Shown here: one piece after another, positions 47,981-60,200 of the stretch
How positions within the stretch are numbered: position 1 is the first letter of the stretch
Layout: the number at the start of each line of letters is the position of its first letter
Assembly: GCA_964247055.1 (NCBI GenBank)
Contig: OZ176054.1
Span: 13,082,001-13,146,000 of the forward strand
Direction of reading: 5' to 3'
Origin: Paragordius varius
Lineage: Eukaryota; Nematomorpha
DNA: 64,000 nt
Program-made: the position numbers and the translations under genes
Notes under the pieces: generated by a model
Seen by the model: only the letters and a program-made list of their open reading frames with translations
Told to the model about the DNA's origin: nothing
Databases searched by the model: none

Positions 47981-48867
47981 GAATTTAAAAAATAATGATA
48001 AAATCTAAAATATTATCGTTTATTATCATTTTAGGAGATATTTTGGATATAAAATTTTAGGTCAAAACATGGCGTTTTTAATACACTTAAAAGACAAAAA
48101 AAATTTAATGAAACTATATTAAAATATTTTTTTTAATTATTTACTACCTAAACTCACTATTAAAATTTTAACATTCATATTTTATTCAATAAAATAAACT
48201 TCTAAATCAAAATAAAACCAAAAACATTGTTTTTTATTTTTGATTTTTTTGTCATCTGGTTTATGAGTGTATAAAAAATTTATACTGTTTAATTTTGGAA
48301 TCTTACATGAGTGCAAATTATAAAATATATAATTTATACAAAATAGGATTTAAAATTTGCGGAATATCAACCAACAATTCGTACAAACCCCAATAAAAAT
48401 ATTAATTTGTCATAAAACAGACTTGTTACGGATTTGTAAGGATTGTTGGTTGATATTCCACTACTTTTAAATCCTATTTTGCATAAATTATATATTTAAT
48501 TCCCTAATCATGTGAGAATCCAAAATAAAACAGTATAAATTTTTTATATACTCATAAACCAGATGACAAAAAAATGCAAAAATAAAAATATTTTTGGTTT
48601 TATTTTGATATAAAAGTTTATTTTATTGAATAAAATATGAATGTTAAAATTTTAATAGTGAGTTTAGGTAGTAAATTAAAAAATACTTTAATATACTTTA
48701 ATTAAATTTTTTTGTCTTTTAAGTGTGATAAAAGAAAAACTCCATCTTTTGACCTAAAATTTATAGAAACCCTAACTATATGATTTTAGGCTATTTATAT
48801 ATACAAGATATCACCTAAAATAATTATAAACGATAATATTTCAGATTTTATCATTATTTTTTGAATT
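47981..48867. mobile_element. Long foldback element (inverted repeat)
   Basis: Two arms of about 410 and 435 bp in opposite orientation round a spacer of about 40 bp. Matching blocks include TAATGATAAAATCT / AGATTTTATCATTA, TCATCTGGTTTATGAGTGTA / TACTCATAAACCAGATGA and AATATCAACCAACAAT / ATTGTTGGTTGATATT. The right arm has about 50 extra bp near its outer end. No coding frame. Confidence 0.88.
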
Positions 48868-49034
48868 ATCCTTAATTATCCTTAATCACTTTTTGCCCGA
48901 TTTCGATTTTCTCCCAATATTTCAAAAACTAGGTTATCAACAAATAAAAATTTTCCGGCAAATGAATACGCTGGTCATAAGCTATCTCATGAAAAAAAAT
49001 TTTTCGTTAAAATTTTTTTTGCATATCTGCCAGA

Positions 49035-49580
49035 TTAACACTTGGATACAACACTTTCATTTTAGTCCTTCGATTCAAATTGGGGTAGTTACAAACCCCA
49101 GGCCTGTTAAAAATTAAATAATTCTAAAAAAATGCAATAAATTGAAATGGCAAAAATTTGCACATATATAACATTAATGAACCAAAATATATAAAAAATT
49201 TCATTCAAAAATACTTGATACTACTTATTTTTATATAAACCTCAAGGTAAAAATTTAGTTAACATAACATGTGTGCATTAGCTAAATTGAAAATAATTTA
49301 AAATAACCACTTTCTGATTTAAATAAAAAATTAGCTTTATAGCTAAATTAAATAAACACGTTATTTTGCAAAAATGCTGTAAAATAAAAATGGCGTCGAA
49401 GTAGTTTGATATACTCTTTTTCAAAACCAAATTTTATTTAGATTATACGGCTTATTTACATAATTTTGATTAGGATAGAAGCATCAATTTAAATTGGGAT
49501 CGTTTCTTTCAGTAGTTTTTTAATAATTTCAATTTAAATATCTGGGTATTTAGATAACCCAATTTGAAACGAAGTGTTAA
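49035..49580. mobile_element. Family C TTAA element, copy 4
   Basis: TTAACACTTGGATACAACAC start and CGAAGTGTTAA end, TTAA on both sides. The short frame at 48893-49117 only reads through the boundary. Confidence 0.9.
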
Positions 49581-51809
49581 TACATCAAAATAAAATATTT
49601 TACAAAAACTTATATTTAAATTTGAAATTTCGGCCACATTTTGTTTAATCGTATTTTATTATATAAAAGTGACCTGGTATAAAAAGACTTAAAAAGATAC
49701 TTTTTTTATTTTCGTTAAATTTTATTGTTAGGCCAAAAAGCTTTTAATCGAAAAATTGTCAGTATTGTTGTCAAATATATTTTTTATGCTTTAATAAAAT
49801 ACGCATCCACAACAAAATTTTGTTCCAAAATTTTTCACATAATATCCCTTTTCAAAAACTATTTCCGCCTCGCAGCTTATTTTAATAGGCTTGCCCATTT
49901 TTTTTAAGTTTCACATACAAATAATTAAATATGGATATTGTTTTTCTCTAAAAAAGTTTAATATTTTTGGCTATTATTATTATTTAGCATAATATTTTTG
50001 AGAGAGAATATCAGAAAATTGAAATATGACTCAAGGCCAAGTACCAATTTTTTTAATCAAAATACTTGATATTTGTTACTTTGTATATGGTTAGAGCAAA
50101 ATCATATCGTGTAGTGAATATACGGAGCCCGAGGGCAGCACGCGGCCCTAAAATTGTATAATAGCCCTTAATTTTATTAATTTTTTTGATATACTTATTT
50201 GGAGTATAAATATCTGCAAACCTTTTCAAACACCTATGAAATTTTTTTTCTTTTTATTTGAGACACGGCCCTTTAAACAAGAGAAATATTTTTTACGGCT
50301 CATTTGATTTTTTTGGTGTAGCGACATTTCGATATAACTCCCAAATCCGAAAAATTATCAATAAATTTGAGAATAATTAAAAAAATTAACACAATCACAA
50401 AAAATATCATGATGAAATATATATTCCGATAGATTATTATATCAGGATTCTGATAGTGCTTTGGTTTCGCTCCTTACAAATGATATAAAAAGGTTATTTA
50501 AGTGTAATATTTCATCTATATTAAATGACAAACTTTGCGCACAATATGCCTAATAAAAATTGTGACTCTTAAAAGCATACTTTCAAAAGATATATATTTT
50601 TATGTTTTCGCTAAAAGCTTAAAAAAATTTTACCCGCTAAAATAGGAATTTTGTACTGAATGCAAACATGGCTAGATTGGGCGATAAAAATTTTGAATAT
50701 ATGCTTAATTTTGATATTAACTAAAATATGTTTGTAAAAATATCCCAAAATAATTTAATTAAATCGGAGAATTGAAATGAGTAATTTTTTTCCAAAATTT
50801 CTATCACCTCTAAATTTGAATAGAACATATGTATTTCTCAAAATTTATGTCAAATATATATTGTGTTTTTACTGTAAATCGCCCAAATTTAAAAGCAGAA
50901 AACGTTTAAATCAAAAATCTTAGGAGATAAATATGTACAGCATCCTCGAATTATATAGAAACGATTTTTTCTATATCTTAAAGCGTTTTATAACAGTTTT
51001 CATCATGTTTGATATACAATTAACCAACAAAATTTTGCTTTTTAACTTTTTTTGATATCAAAATTAGCATATTCCTAAATTCCCGCGCTCGCCATTTTTG
51101 TTTTTATTTTAGTAAAACTAGCCAATTTTTAAAATGCAAAAATTTGGGAATTTCGGTGTCCACATCTATAAATTAAATTTTTTTAAAATGTTTTACTCTT
51201 TACATGTAGTTTTGGTTGAGTTTTAAAATGGCGCACTTAGATTTAACCAAAAAAACTTTAGAAATTGTGCCCCCATATTGCCATTTTCCGATGTCCACAA
51301 AATGGTATAATCCCTCGTAAGGGGCAAAATCAAAAGCACCATAATATTTTCTTATTGGAATGTATATGTATATCATCATTTTGTCTGAACACTAAATAAA
51401 GGTTAATTATAGTTTATTTCAAATCCATCTCTAATTGATTAGGTATACTTAATTTGAAACATCATTACTTGTTAAAAAAGCGATATACATTAGAACTTTA
51501 CGCATATTTTAACTTAAAACCTTCACATGTCTTTATAACATGATGCATACAGTAAGTAAAATTTTATAGTTATAATAATCTATTGTAAATAAATAAATTT
51601 TATAAATCTTGTTGGATGGTGTATTTGGTCTCTTTAAATATGTTTAGAAAAACATAAATAGCAACTCCTTATTTTTTGTATTTATAAAATTGAACAGATG
51701 TATTTCCCAGGATTTGTTCGATGCATCGACCTATCTTCCCTTACCTTGCGTATGATTTAACCGAATATTTATTGGCCCTTATGTTATAAACAATGTTTAC
51801 AATCTACTT

Positions 51810-54800
51810 ATGGTTATATTAATTGATTCTGGCGTTAATAACCCAATAAATTCAGCTTTACAGCAAAAATTTAACAAGCCATGTAAATTGGAGCGTCAGC
51901 TGAAAAATTCCTTAATTCAATCTATCCTTGATTCCGACATTGATTTTGTGCTAAGCAAAGAACAATATTCTAATTCGTTACAAAAATTAAAGTTTTATCA
52001 CTTTCTTAATATCCATTTTAGGAGCAAATATGCATCCCTTCCCAATTTGAAAAATAGTGCCATATGTTCAACTTCTCAGTCGTGCATGAATATCCAAAGT
52101 TTTTAATTATTTTTAACATTATGCAAATTTTTGACTAATTGCAAATTGGATATAATTATTTGTAAATTTTATTAAGACAATGCCTAAAATTAAATATTTG
52201 TAATAAATGATAATTAACGCTATTTTGGCTAAAATATTTTTATTAAATATTAAAAGTATATTGTATTATAAAAAAGCTTCTTGTAGAATTTTAAGTTAAT
52301 GATTAAAAAGGTTTAAAAGCCGAATGACAGCTAATTTATAATTATCAAAATATAACTCTCAAAATATAGTTAAAACCACTGTCAATTTAATAAATCTTAT
52401 TTTTTAAATATTTTTTTATATGACGGTTAAAAACTGTATTCATTTTTTTAGATAAACATTTGTATATGCGCCTAAAAGCCTAGTGAATCCATAATTTAAA
52501 AACTTTAATAATATCCTGGATTATTTGTTGATTATTTATACACACACATATTATTTACGATTCAATTTTACCCTTAAACAATTCAAAATCACAAATAAAA
52601 TTTTGTTTTAAATTAAAATTATACTGAAAAAATAATAAACCATGCCATAAAGATAGATACCTTTTATATTAATAATGAGTTATATCACTTCGAAAACACA
52701 TTATTTATTTTCAGGGTGAATTTGAATTGTTCGAAGGTGAATTTGAATTGTTCGAGGGTGAATTTGAATGGTTCGAGGGAAATTTGAAATGTTTAAGGGT
52801 GAATTTGAAATGTAAATGGTATATATATATATATATATATATGACATTGCCCAAAACTCAATAATAATTTACTTAACCTAATTTATAATATCCTCTAAAG
52901 TCTCATTAAAAAATTGAAATAAATAATTCATGTTTTAGGTACATCTAACGGAACAATCACATCTACCACTAATCATCCACACTTTAATAATGTTGCCAAG
53001 AATTCTAATTCTCAAAATTCTGCAAATTCAAATGATGGAATCCCTCAACCCGCTTATATTATATTCCCTTCAGAACAAGTTGAAATGTCCTGGTCACCTG
53101 GTGTTTTTGGAGGAGGGCAAAATAATTTCTCCCCTGTTGGTTCAGGCCTGGCTAATTTGGGTAACACGTGTTACCTTAACAGTACACTCCAATGCTTGAC
53201 TTATACGCCACCTTTGGCAAATTATTTTGTCAAACAGACGACGACATCAACGGCCCAAAACCATGCACAGAAATGTATGATTTTATTTGTAATTTAAAGA
53301 TTTTAAGATTAAATAGTTTTTTTTATAAAAAAAACTTTTTATAAGTCGGGGTTTGAATAATAAATGACCAGATAACTGCATTTAATATTAATATTATATT
53401 TTGGGTAATGTACTGGAGAATTATTAAAATTGATGATTATTTACTGCATTTTTTTATTGAGAATAATTGTCAATTTTTACATTTTTACACCCCATGAATG
53501 GTCTATGTTTTTTTAGCTGCTAATCAGAATCTAATTCCAAAAACTTATTATGCAAAAAGTTTTATATTACCGAACGATTTTGAGAAAATGTCTTTTGTTT
53601 CATTTTTATGCACCGACAAGTTTAGGACTGATTTAAAAATCATAGAAACATTGATTGAATGGTTCTGGTATTTTTCTATGAATATAACCATTTTCTATGT
53701 GCGGTTTATTTTTACAAATAGTTAAATTCCAAGATTATATATTTGTTGGTAAAATATTTTTAAAAACTTTTTAAAATGATCAAACTAAAACATTTCAATA
53801 TTTTTTGTTTCTTATATTGATCAAAAAATATATCAGGTCACATCCAGGGATTTTGTGCGGAATGCGAGATTGGGAAACACATAAAATTGGCTCTTTCACG
53901 TGCCTATCAAATCTACAAACCACTCAATATTGTCCAAAATTTGAAATGTAAATATTCATTAGAAAAACAATTTTTACAGCATCAATCACCTAAATTAATT
54001 TTGAGAAGATTTTATTGATAAAATATTGAATATACAAATCCGTTTTAACCTATTGATTAGTTAGCTACCTTTTTTGGAATCCAAATTTATTTTAAACGAA
54101 ATATTAAAAAATAAATTGCGATAAAAATTAGTTTATGTTAATCAATATTCTAATTTTTTTAATTTATTTAAAGTTGCATGTGCCTTTTATATTTCAAAAC
54201 TAAAGTATTTTAATGGTAAAAAATTTATCTTTTATAGTAATACTTATTCACAAAGTTTAATTTTTTATGTAAAAATAAAATTGAATGAATAAAACCCTAA
54301 AAACTTTTTTATTAACATCATTATTCTCCCCCAGTAAAAAAATTTATATTTATATATATAAATTTCTTAGGTATTGCTAAGCATTTTACACCCTATCGCC
54401 AAGAAGATGCCCACGAATTTTTCTTACACATTCTAGAAGCTATGCAAAAGAGTGGTCTTAATAGATTCAACAATAACTCTAAATTAGATCGATTTAGTAA
54501 GCATACAACACTCGTGCATCAAATCTTTGGCGGGTATCTCAGGAGTCGAGGTTTAGAAATTTTAGTTAATTCTCTGAGAAAATAGTTTTGATCAAATAAT
54601 TTTTTTATAACTAAATTTGGGTTTTTTATCTATATTTATATATATATATTGGTTTGGTTTTTCTTTAGTGACAGTTTAAAATCTTTGGCGGGTATCTTAG
54701 CAGGTTTAACAACTTTTATATGAAATTTTATTTATTTCTCTGAGAGAATAGTTTTGGTTAAATAATTTTTTTTATATTCTAAATACGAATATTTTTACTA

Positions 54801-57187
54801 GATTTATATATTGGTTTGCTTTTTCTTTGCTAAAAATTAAAAATATTTTGTGGTTGCTTTAGGGGTCGAGGTTTATCACTAAACAGAGAAATTTTATTTA
54901 ATTCTCTGAGAGAATAGTTTTTATTAAATAATTTTTTTATAGCTAAATATGGATTTTTTTACATTTATATATTTTGATTAACTTTTTCTTTAGTAAAAAT
55001 TGAAAATCTTTTGCGGGTTATCTCAGGAGTCGAAGTTTAACAACTTTGTGAAATTTTTTGATAGCTAAAAACGTGGGGATTTTTTAGTTAAATATGGATT
55101 TTTTACATTGGGATAACGGATATTTTTACTAAATTTATATATTGGTTTCTTTAGTGAAAGTTGAAAATCTTTTGCAGCGAGGTTCAACAACTTTTTTGTG
55201 AAATTTTATTATAGCTAAAAACGTGGGGATTTTTTAGTTATATATGGGTTTTTACATTGGGAATACGGATATTTTTTACCAAATTTATATATATTGGTAT
55301 GGTCTTTCTTTGGTAAACGTTTGAAAATCTTTGTTGGTTGCTTCAGGAGTCGAGGTTTTTTTTGAAATTTTATTTTACTTAATTCTCTGAGAGAAAAGTT
55401 TTGATTAAATAATTTTTTTACTATTGAAATAGTATATTAACAAATTTTTTAACTAGTATATCAAATCTTTGGCGGTTATCTCAGGAAGCGAAGTTTAACT
55501 TTTTTAATAAATAGAGAAATTTTATTATAGCTAAAAACGTGGGGATTTTATAGTTAAATATGGGTATTTTATATTAGGAATAATACGGATATTTTTACAT
55601 TTATCATATTTTGGTTTGGTTTTTCTTTGGTAAACGTTTGATATCTTTGTTGATTGCTTCAGGAATTGATGTTTAACTGTTTGAAATTTAATTCTCTGAG
55701 AGAATAGTTTTGATCATATAATTTTTTTATAGCTAAATATGGATATTACTAAATTTATATAAGAGAATAGTTTTGATCATATAATTTTTTTATAGCTAAA
55801 TATGGATATTACTAAATTTATATAAGAGAATAGTTTTGATCATATAATTTTTTTATAGCTAAATTTGGGTTTTTTACCTATATTTATATATTGGTTTGCT
55901 TTTTCTTTAGTTAACGGTTAAAAGTCTTTGGCGGGTATCTCAGGAGTCGAGGTTTATTACTAAACAGAGAAATTTTATTATTTAAAAACTTGGGAATTTA
56001 TTATAATAAAATATGGGTTTTTACATTGTGAATACGGATATTTTTACTAAATTTATATATATTGGTTTGGTTTTTCTTTATTGAAAATTTAAAATTTTTG
56101 GCGGGTATATTCAGGAGTCGAAAATTTTTTTAATTCCAAAACAAAACTATTATAAAAATTGAAATTATATTTAACAGACAACAATAAAAATATAAAGATA
56201 CAGTCATGGATCCTTTCTAGAAAGTTATTACTTATTGCCAAATAGTATCGTATATAACAAAGAGGAGTATTATGGTTAATTAATTTCACTCATTTTTAGC
56301 CAATAATAATTCTCTTTTCTGCTATTTGGCAATAATTTATAACTTTCTAGCAATATGTTAAAAAAGTTGGGAATGGTAATTCTAATTAATTTAGTAATTT
56401 CCAATTATTTTAAACATTAATTTTAAGTGGAAGGGTTAGTTGTTAGTATATTTATATTATACTTAAACACATTTTTACCAGATAAGATTTTCGACGCCCT
56501 TGCCCCACACTTTTTTTACTTTTTTATTTAATTTGATAATATTGTTAATATCATAGAGCTCTTGGTTTTTTTTATTTTTAACTAATATCTATACTTATAG
56601 GAAAAATAATTTTTGATAAAATATAGGATACATTACTGTAATATTATTTTTTAGGGATCACCATACTTTTTTATGTGATTTAATAGAATATAACTCTTTG
56701 ATTTTAACTGCAAAATAGATTATAGAAATGTTAATTGGTACAGTGATTTATAAATTTTGCTATTGTAATTTAATGGCTTATGTAGCAAAAATTAAGGTTT
56801 AAAAGATATAGTTGCTTTTTGAGAAATAAATGATGTCAATTATACTATTTATCTATATATTCATTTTTACTGTAAATTACGAGAATTTGAATGAAATTTT
56901 ACATATTTCTGCTTTTTATAGCCAAAACTTAGTTGAATTTCAAAAAAATTCTGTTAAAATATATATCAATCTAAATGAAAACATGGTTGTAAATGCCTTT
57001 TTTGAATATTTAATCTAAATAATATTTAATATATACCATTTTTAAATGATGTATATAGTTATTTGTCAAGTGTGTAAAACTCCGAGTGACTGTTATGATC
57101 CCTACCTCGATATCAGTTTGGATGTCAAAGTAACCTCCATATTATATATTTATAATTTTTTTACGTTTCAGTTTTGAACAAAGTCAG

Positions 57188-57226
<39 letters not shown>

Positions 57227-60200
57227 TGGAATTATACTATGGACAAAACGTAAAAATATATGGACAAATATTATATTCCAAAAGACAACTCTATTTTTTT
57301 AAAACCTTAATTAATCTTGATTGTGTTACCAATTTACATTTCTATATTATACTTTTTTAGTTTAAAACAATGAGTGATATTTAACACTTGGATACAACAC
57401 ACTCATTTTAGTCCTTCGATTCAAATTGGGGTAGTTGGATACCCCAGGCCTGTTTAAAATCAAATACTTTAAAGAGTATGGAAGGAATTGAAACCATGAC
57501 AAAATTTTGCACTTATCTAACATTAATAAACCGAAATATATAAAAAATTTTATTCAAAAATAATTGATATTACTTATTTTGAGCTAAAACTAAAAGGTAA
57601 AAATTTAGTCAACGTGACATGTGTCAAATTGTAAAATTAAAAAATAATACAAAATAAACCGCTTTTTCTATTTCTATCAATGCTAAATGTAATTTATATA
57701 AAAAATAAGCTTTATTTTAACCCTTAAAATTAAATGAAGACGATATTTTGCAAAATTTTTGTAAAATAAAATGGCGTCGAAGTAGTTTGAGATGGAACTT
57801 TTTTTTCAAAACAAAATTTTATCAAGATATTTTGGCATATTTATATAATATTTATCAGGATAGAAGCATAAATTTAAATTGGGACCGTTTCCTTCAGTAG
57901 TGTTTTAAAAATTTTAATTTAATCATAGTCTGGGGTATTTAGATACCCCAATTTGAATCGAAGTGTTAAAAAAACATTAAGATTTAAAAAATATGGTTGT
58001 GTTTTAAAAAAAAATATTTGTCTTTATATATTTATATTTTGTCCGTATAATTTCAATTTTACTGTAATATATATATATATATTCAGTCATATTTTATCAT
58101 ATTATTATGCGTTTTAAATTATTGAGTATAACAAAAAATGAGAATGAAAAAAACTACAACTAATTTTTAGATTTTTACGCTGAAAAAAAAAACAATTTAT
58201 TTAAGAAAGTCATACAATACTAACTATATACATATGCTTTTTATACTTATCATTCAAATTTCACTTTAATATACAGTTTTATCTCTAATTAAATTTTGTT
58301 AACATTTTATGTCTTTTTCTTTTATTTTGCAGGGTACATTTAACATGCACAATGCCCTCAAAAAATTCACTAGTCCTGAACTTATTCAAAATGAAAATGC
58401 TTACAAGTGTGAAAGGTAATTACAGTTATGTATCCTTTTATTTTATCAAAAATTTATTTTTTCTGGGTATAAATATTTGGTAAAGAATGGACAAAACAAG
58501 TGGTAATTTTTAAACTTTTTTGATGAATATGATAGATATTGTTAATACCATAGAGCTCTTGTTTTTTCCATTCTTTACCAAACTTAAACTAAAAAAAATA
58601 TAAATTTTTGATAAAATAAAAGTTACATCACCGTATAATAAAATTGTATTTAGGTATTTATTTAAGGATAGAGAAATTTATCTAGTTTAATTAAACATTC
58701 TCATAGGTTAATAATTGGAATGCAAATATTATCAGCAAAGTTGTTATATGTCTTATGTTCTGTTTTTTAATTATATTATATAGTGTGCGTGTTTGATTTA
58801 TATAATTAAGTATGCAAATGAATATGGAAAACAATATTTTAATTATGCCATTTACAATTAAAATTCACCCTCAAATTTATGTGTTTTTTAAGCACAAAAA
58901 CTACCTATATTTTATAAAAAATAAAATTTTGTTTTAAATTAAAATAATACTCAAAAAATAATAAACTATGCCATAAAGATATATTTCTTCATATTAATAA
59001 TGAGTTATATTAGTTTAACACATAATTTATTTTTAGGGTGAATTTCGATTGTTCAAGGGTGAATTTGAACTGTAAATGATATATTTTTTGTATATCAAGG
59101 ATAATATCTATAAATTTTTAACCTAATATTTTTTTTTAAAACCGTAACAGTTAGGAATGTATTATATTGAACACAGCACCCTTTTTTTTCCGTTAAGGAA
59201 AAAAATATATATACTCTTTACTGTATAAATATATGCTGCTATTGTCAGTATTCAATAGATTACTATCCTATACTCTATAGTATAAAATGGTAAAAAACTA
59301 AAAATTATACTATATCTTATATGCTTTATTCTTTTCTCACTTCAGTTGTAAACGGATGGTAAGTGCTACAAAGCACGTTAACTTACATCGATTGGCCCGC
59401 GTTAATGTATTCCACCTTAAACGCTTCACCAGTTCTGGCATGGGAAAAATTACGCAATTCTTCCAATACCCCGAAACGATTGATCTCGCCCCCTACCTCA
59501 GTAGCTCTACAGCTGTTGTTGGAAATCATAAAGTTCCTTTAAACAATACAAACGCAAATGTTGCTACAACATACAGTTTATATGCTGTTTTAGTTCATTC
59601 AGGTTCCTCAACCAAATTTGGTCATTACTTTTGCTTCTGTAAGGCACAGAATGGATCCTGGTATCGACTTGATGATGCTAATGTAAGATATTAAGGTTTT
59701 TGGGTTTTTGCTGATTAAAGAATTTTCGATTGGGTTTCTTTTGGGTTTTTTGATTGAAAAAAATGCATTATTATACAATAAATTTTGGGTTTTGCTGATT
59801 AGAAAAATGCATTATTATGAAGTAAATTTTGGGTTTTTAGATTTCCTAGATATCGAAAATTTTACACTTTTTAAGATAAGATTAGATTACCTTTGAAGGA
59901 TACAAATTAACCCTAAAAGTGAATTGTGTTAAGCTTTAAGTATATAAATATCTAATTGGTTCTAAAATATTTGCTAAATTTTCTTATTTTCCAGTTTTTT
60001 ATCTGATTTGCATTAGGAGATTTTTAGAATGAGTATTAATAATTTAAATTACTCGCTTTGTATAAATTATTAACTCTAGATAAAGATATCAAAATTTTTT
60101 AATTAGGTATCAATAATTATACGGACTATGTATTTTTTAGGTAACACCAACTTCCTTACAAAAAGTATTGAGCCAAGAAGCCTACCTCCTATTTTATATA

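Larger units (their letters stand above)
42536..51809. other. Large intergenic region, repeats only
   Basis: More than 9 kb between the divergent hexosaminidase and USP36 genes. Recognised content: element A copies at 44447-44718 and 47640-47884, D hairpins at 44829-44993 and about 46255-46332, a long AT run at 45130-45190, element C copies at 45299-45809 and 49035-49580, and a long inverted repeat at 47981-48867. The stretches 42.6-44.4, 46.4-47.6 and 49.6-51.8 kb hold no open frame that looks coding. A GC-richer patch at 50125-50150 and 51060-51320 stands out from the background but was not identified. Confidence 0.6.

Noticed and set aside
49725-49907. 60-codon frame in the large intergenic region
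   Set aside because: Alone, no splice partners, no family resemblance, next to element C.
50125-50150. GC-rich patch with hAT-like look (CGAGGGCAGCACGCGGCCCT)
   Set aside because: No inverted end or target duplication could be found, so not called as an element.
53498-53725. Open frame in a USP36 intron
   Set aside because: Skipping it gives a continuous USP match with correct phases. The translation resembles nothing known.
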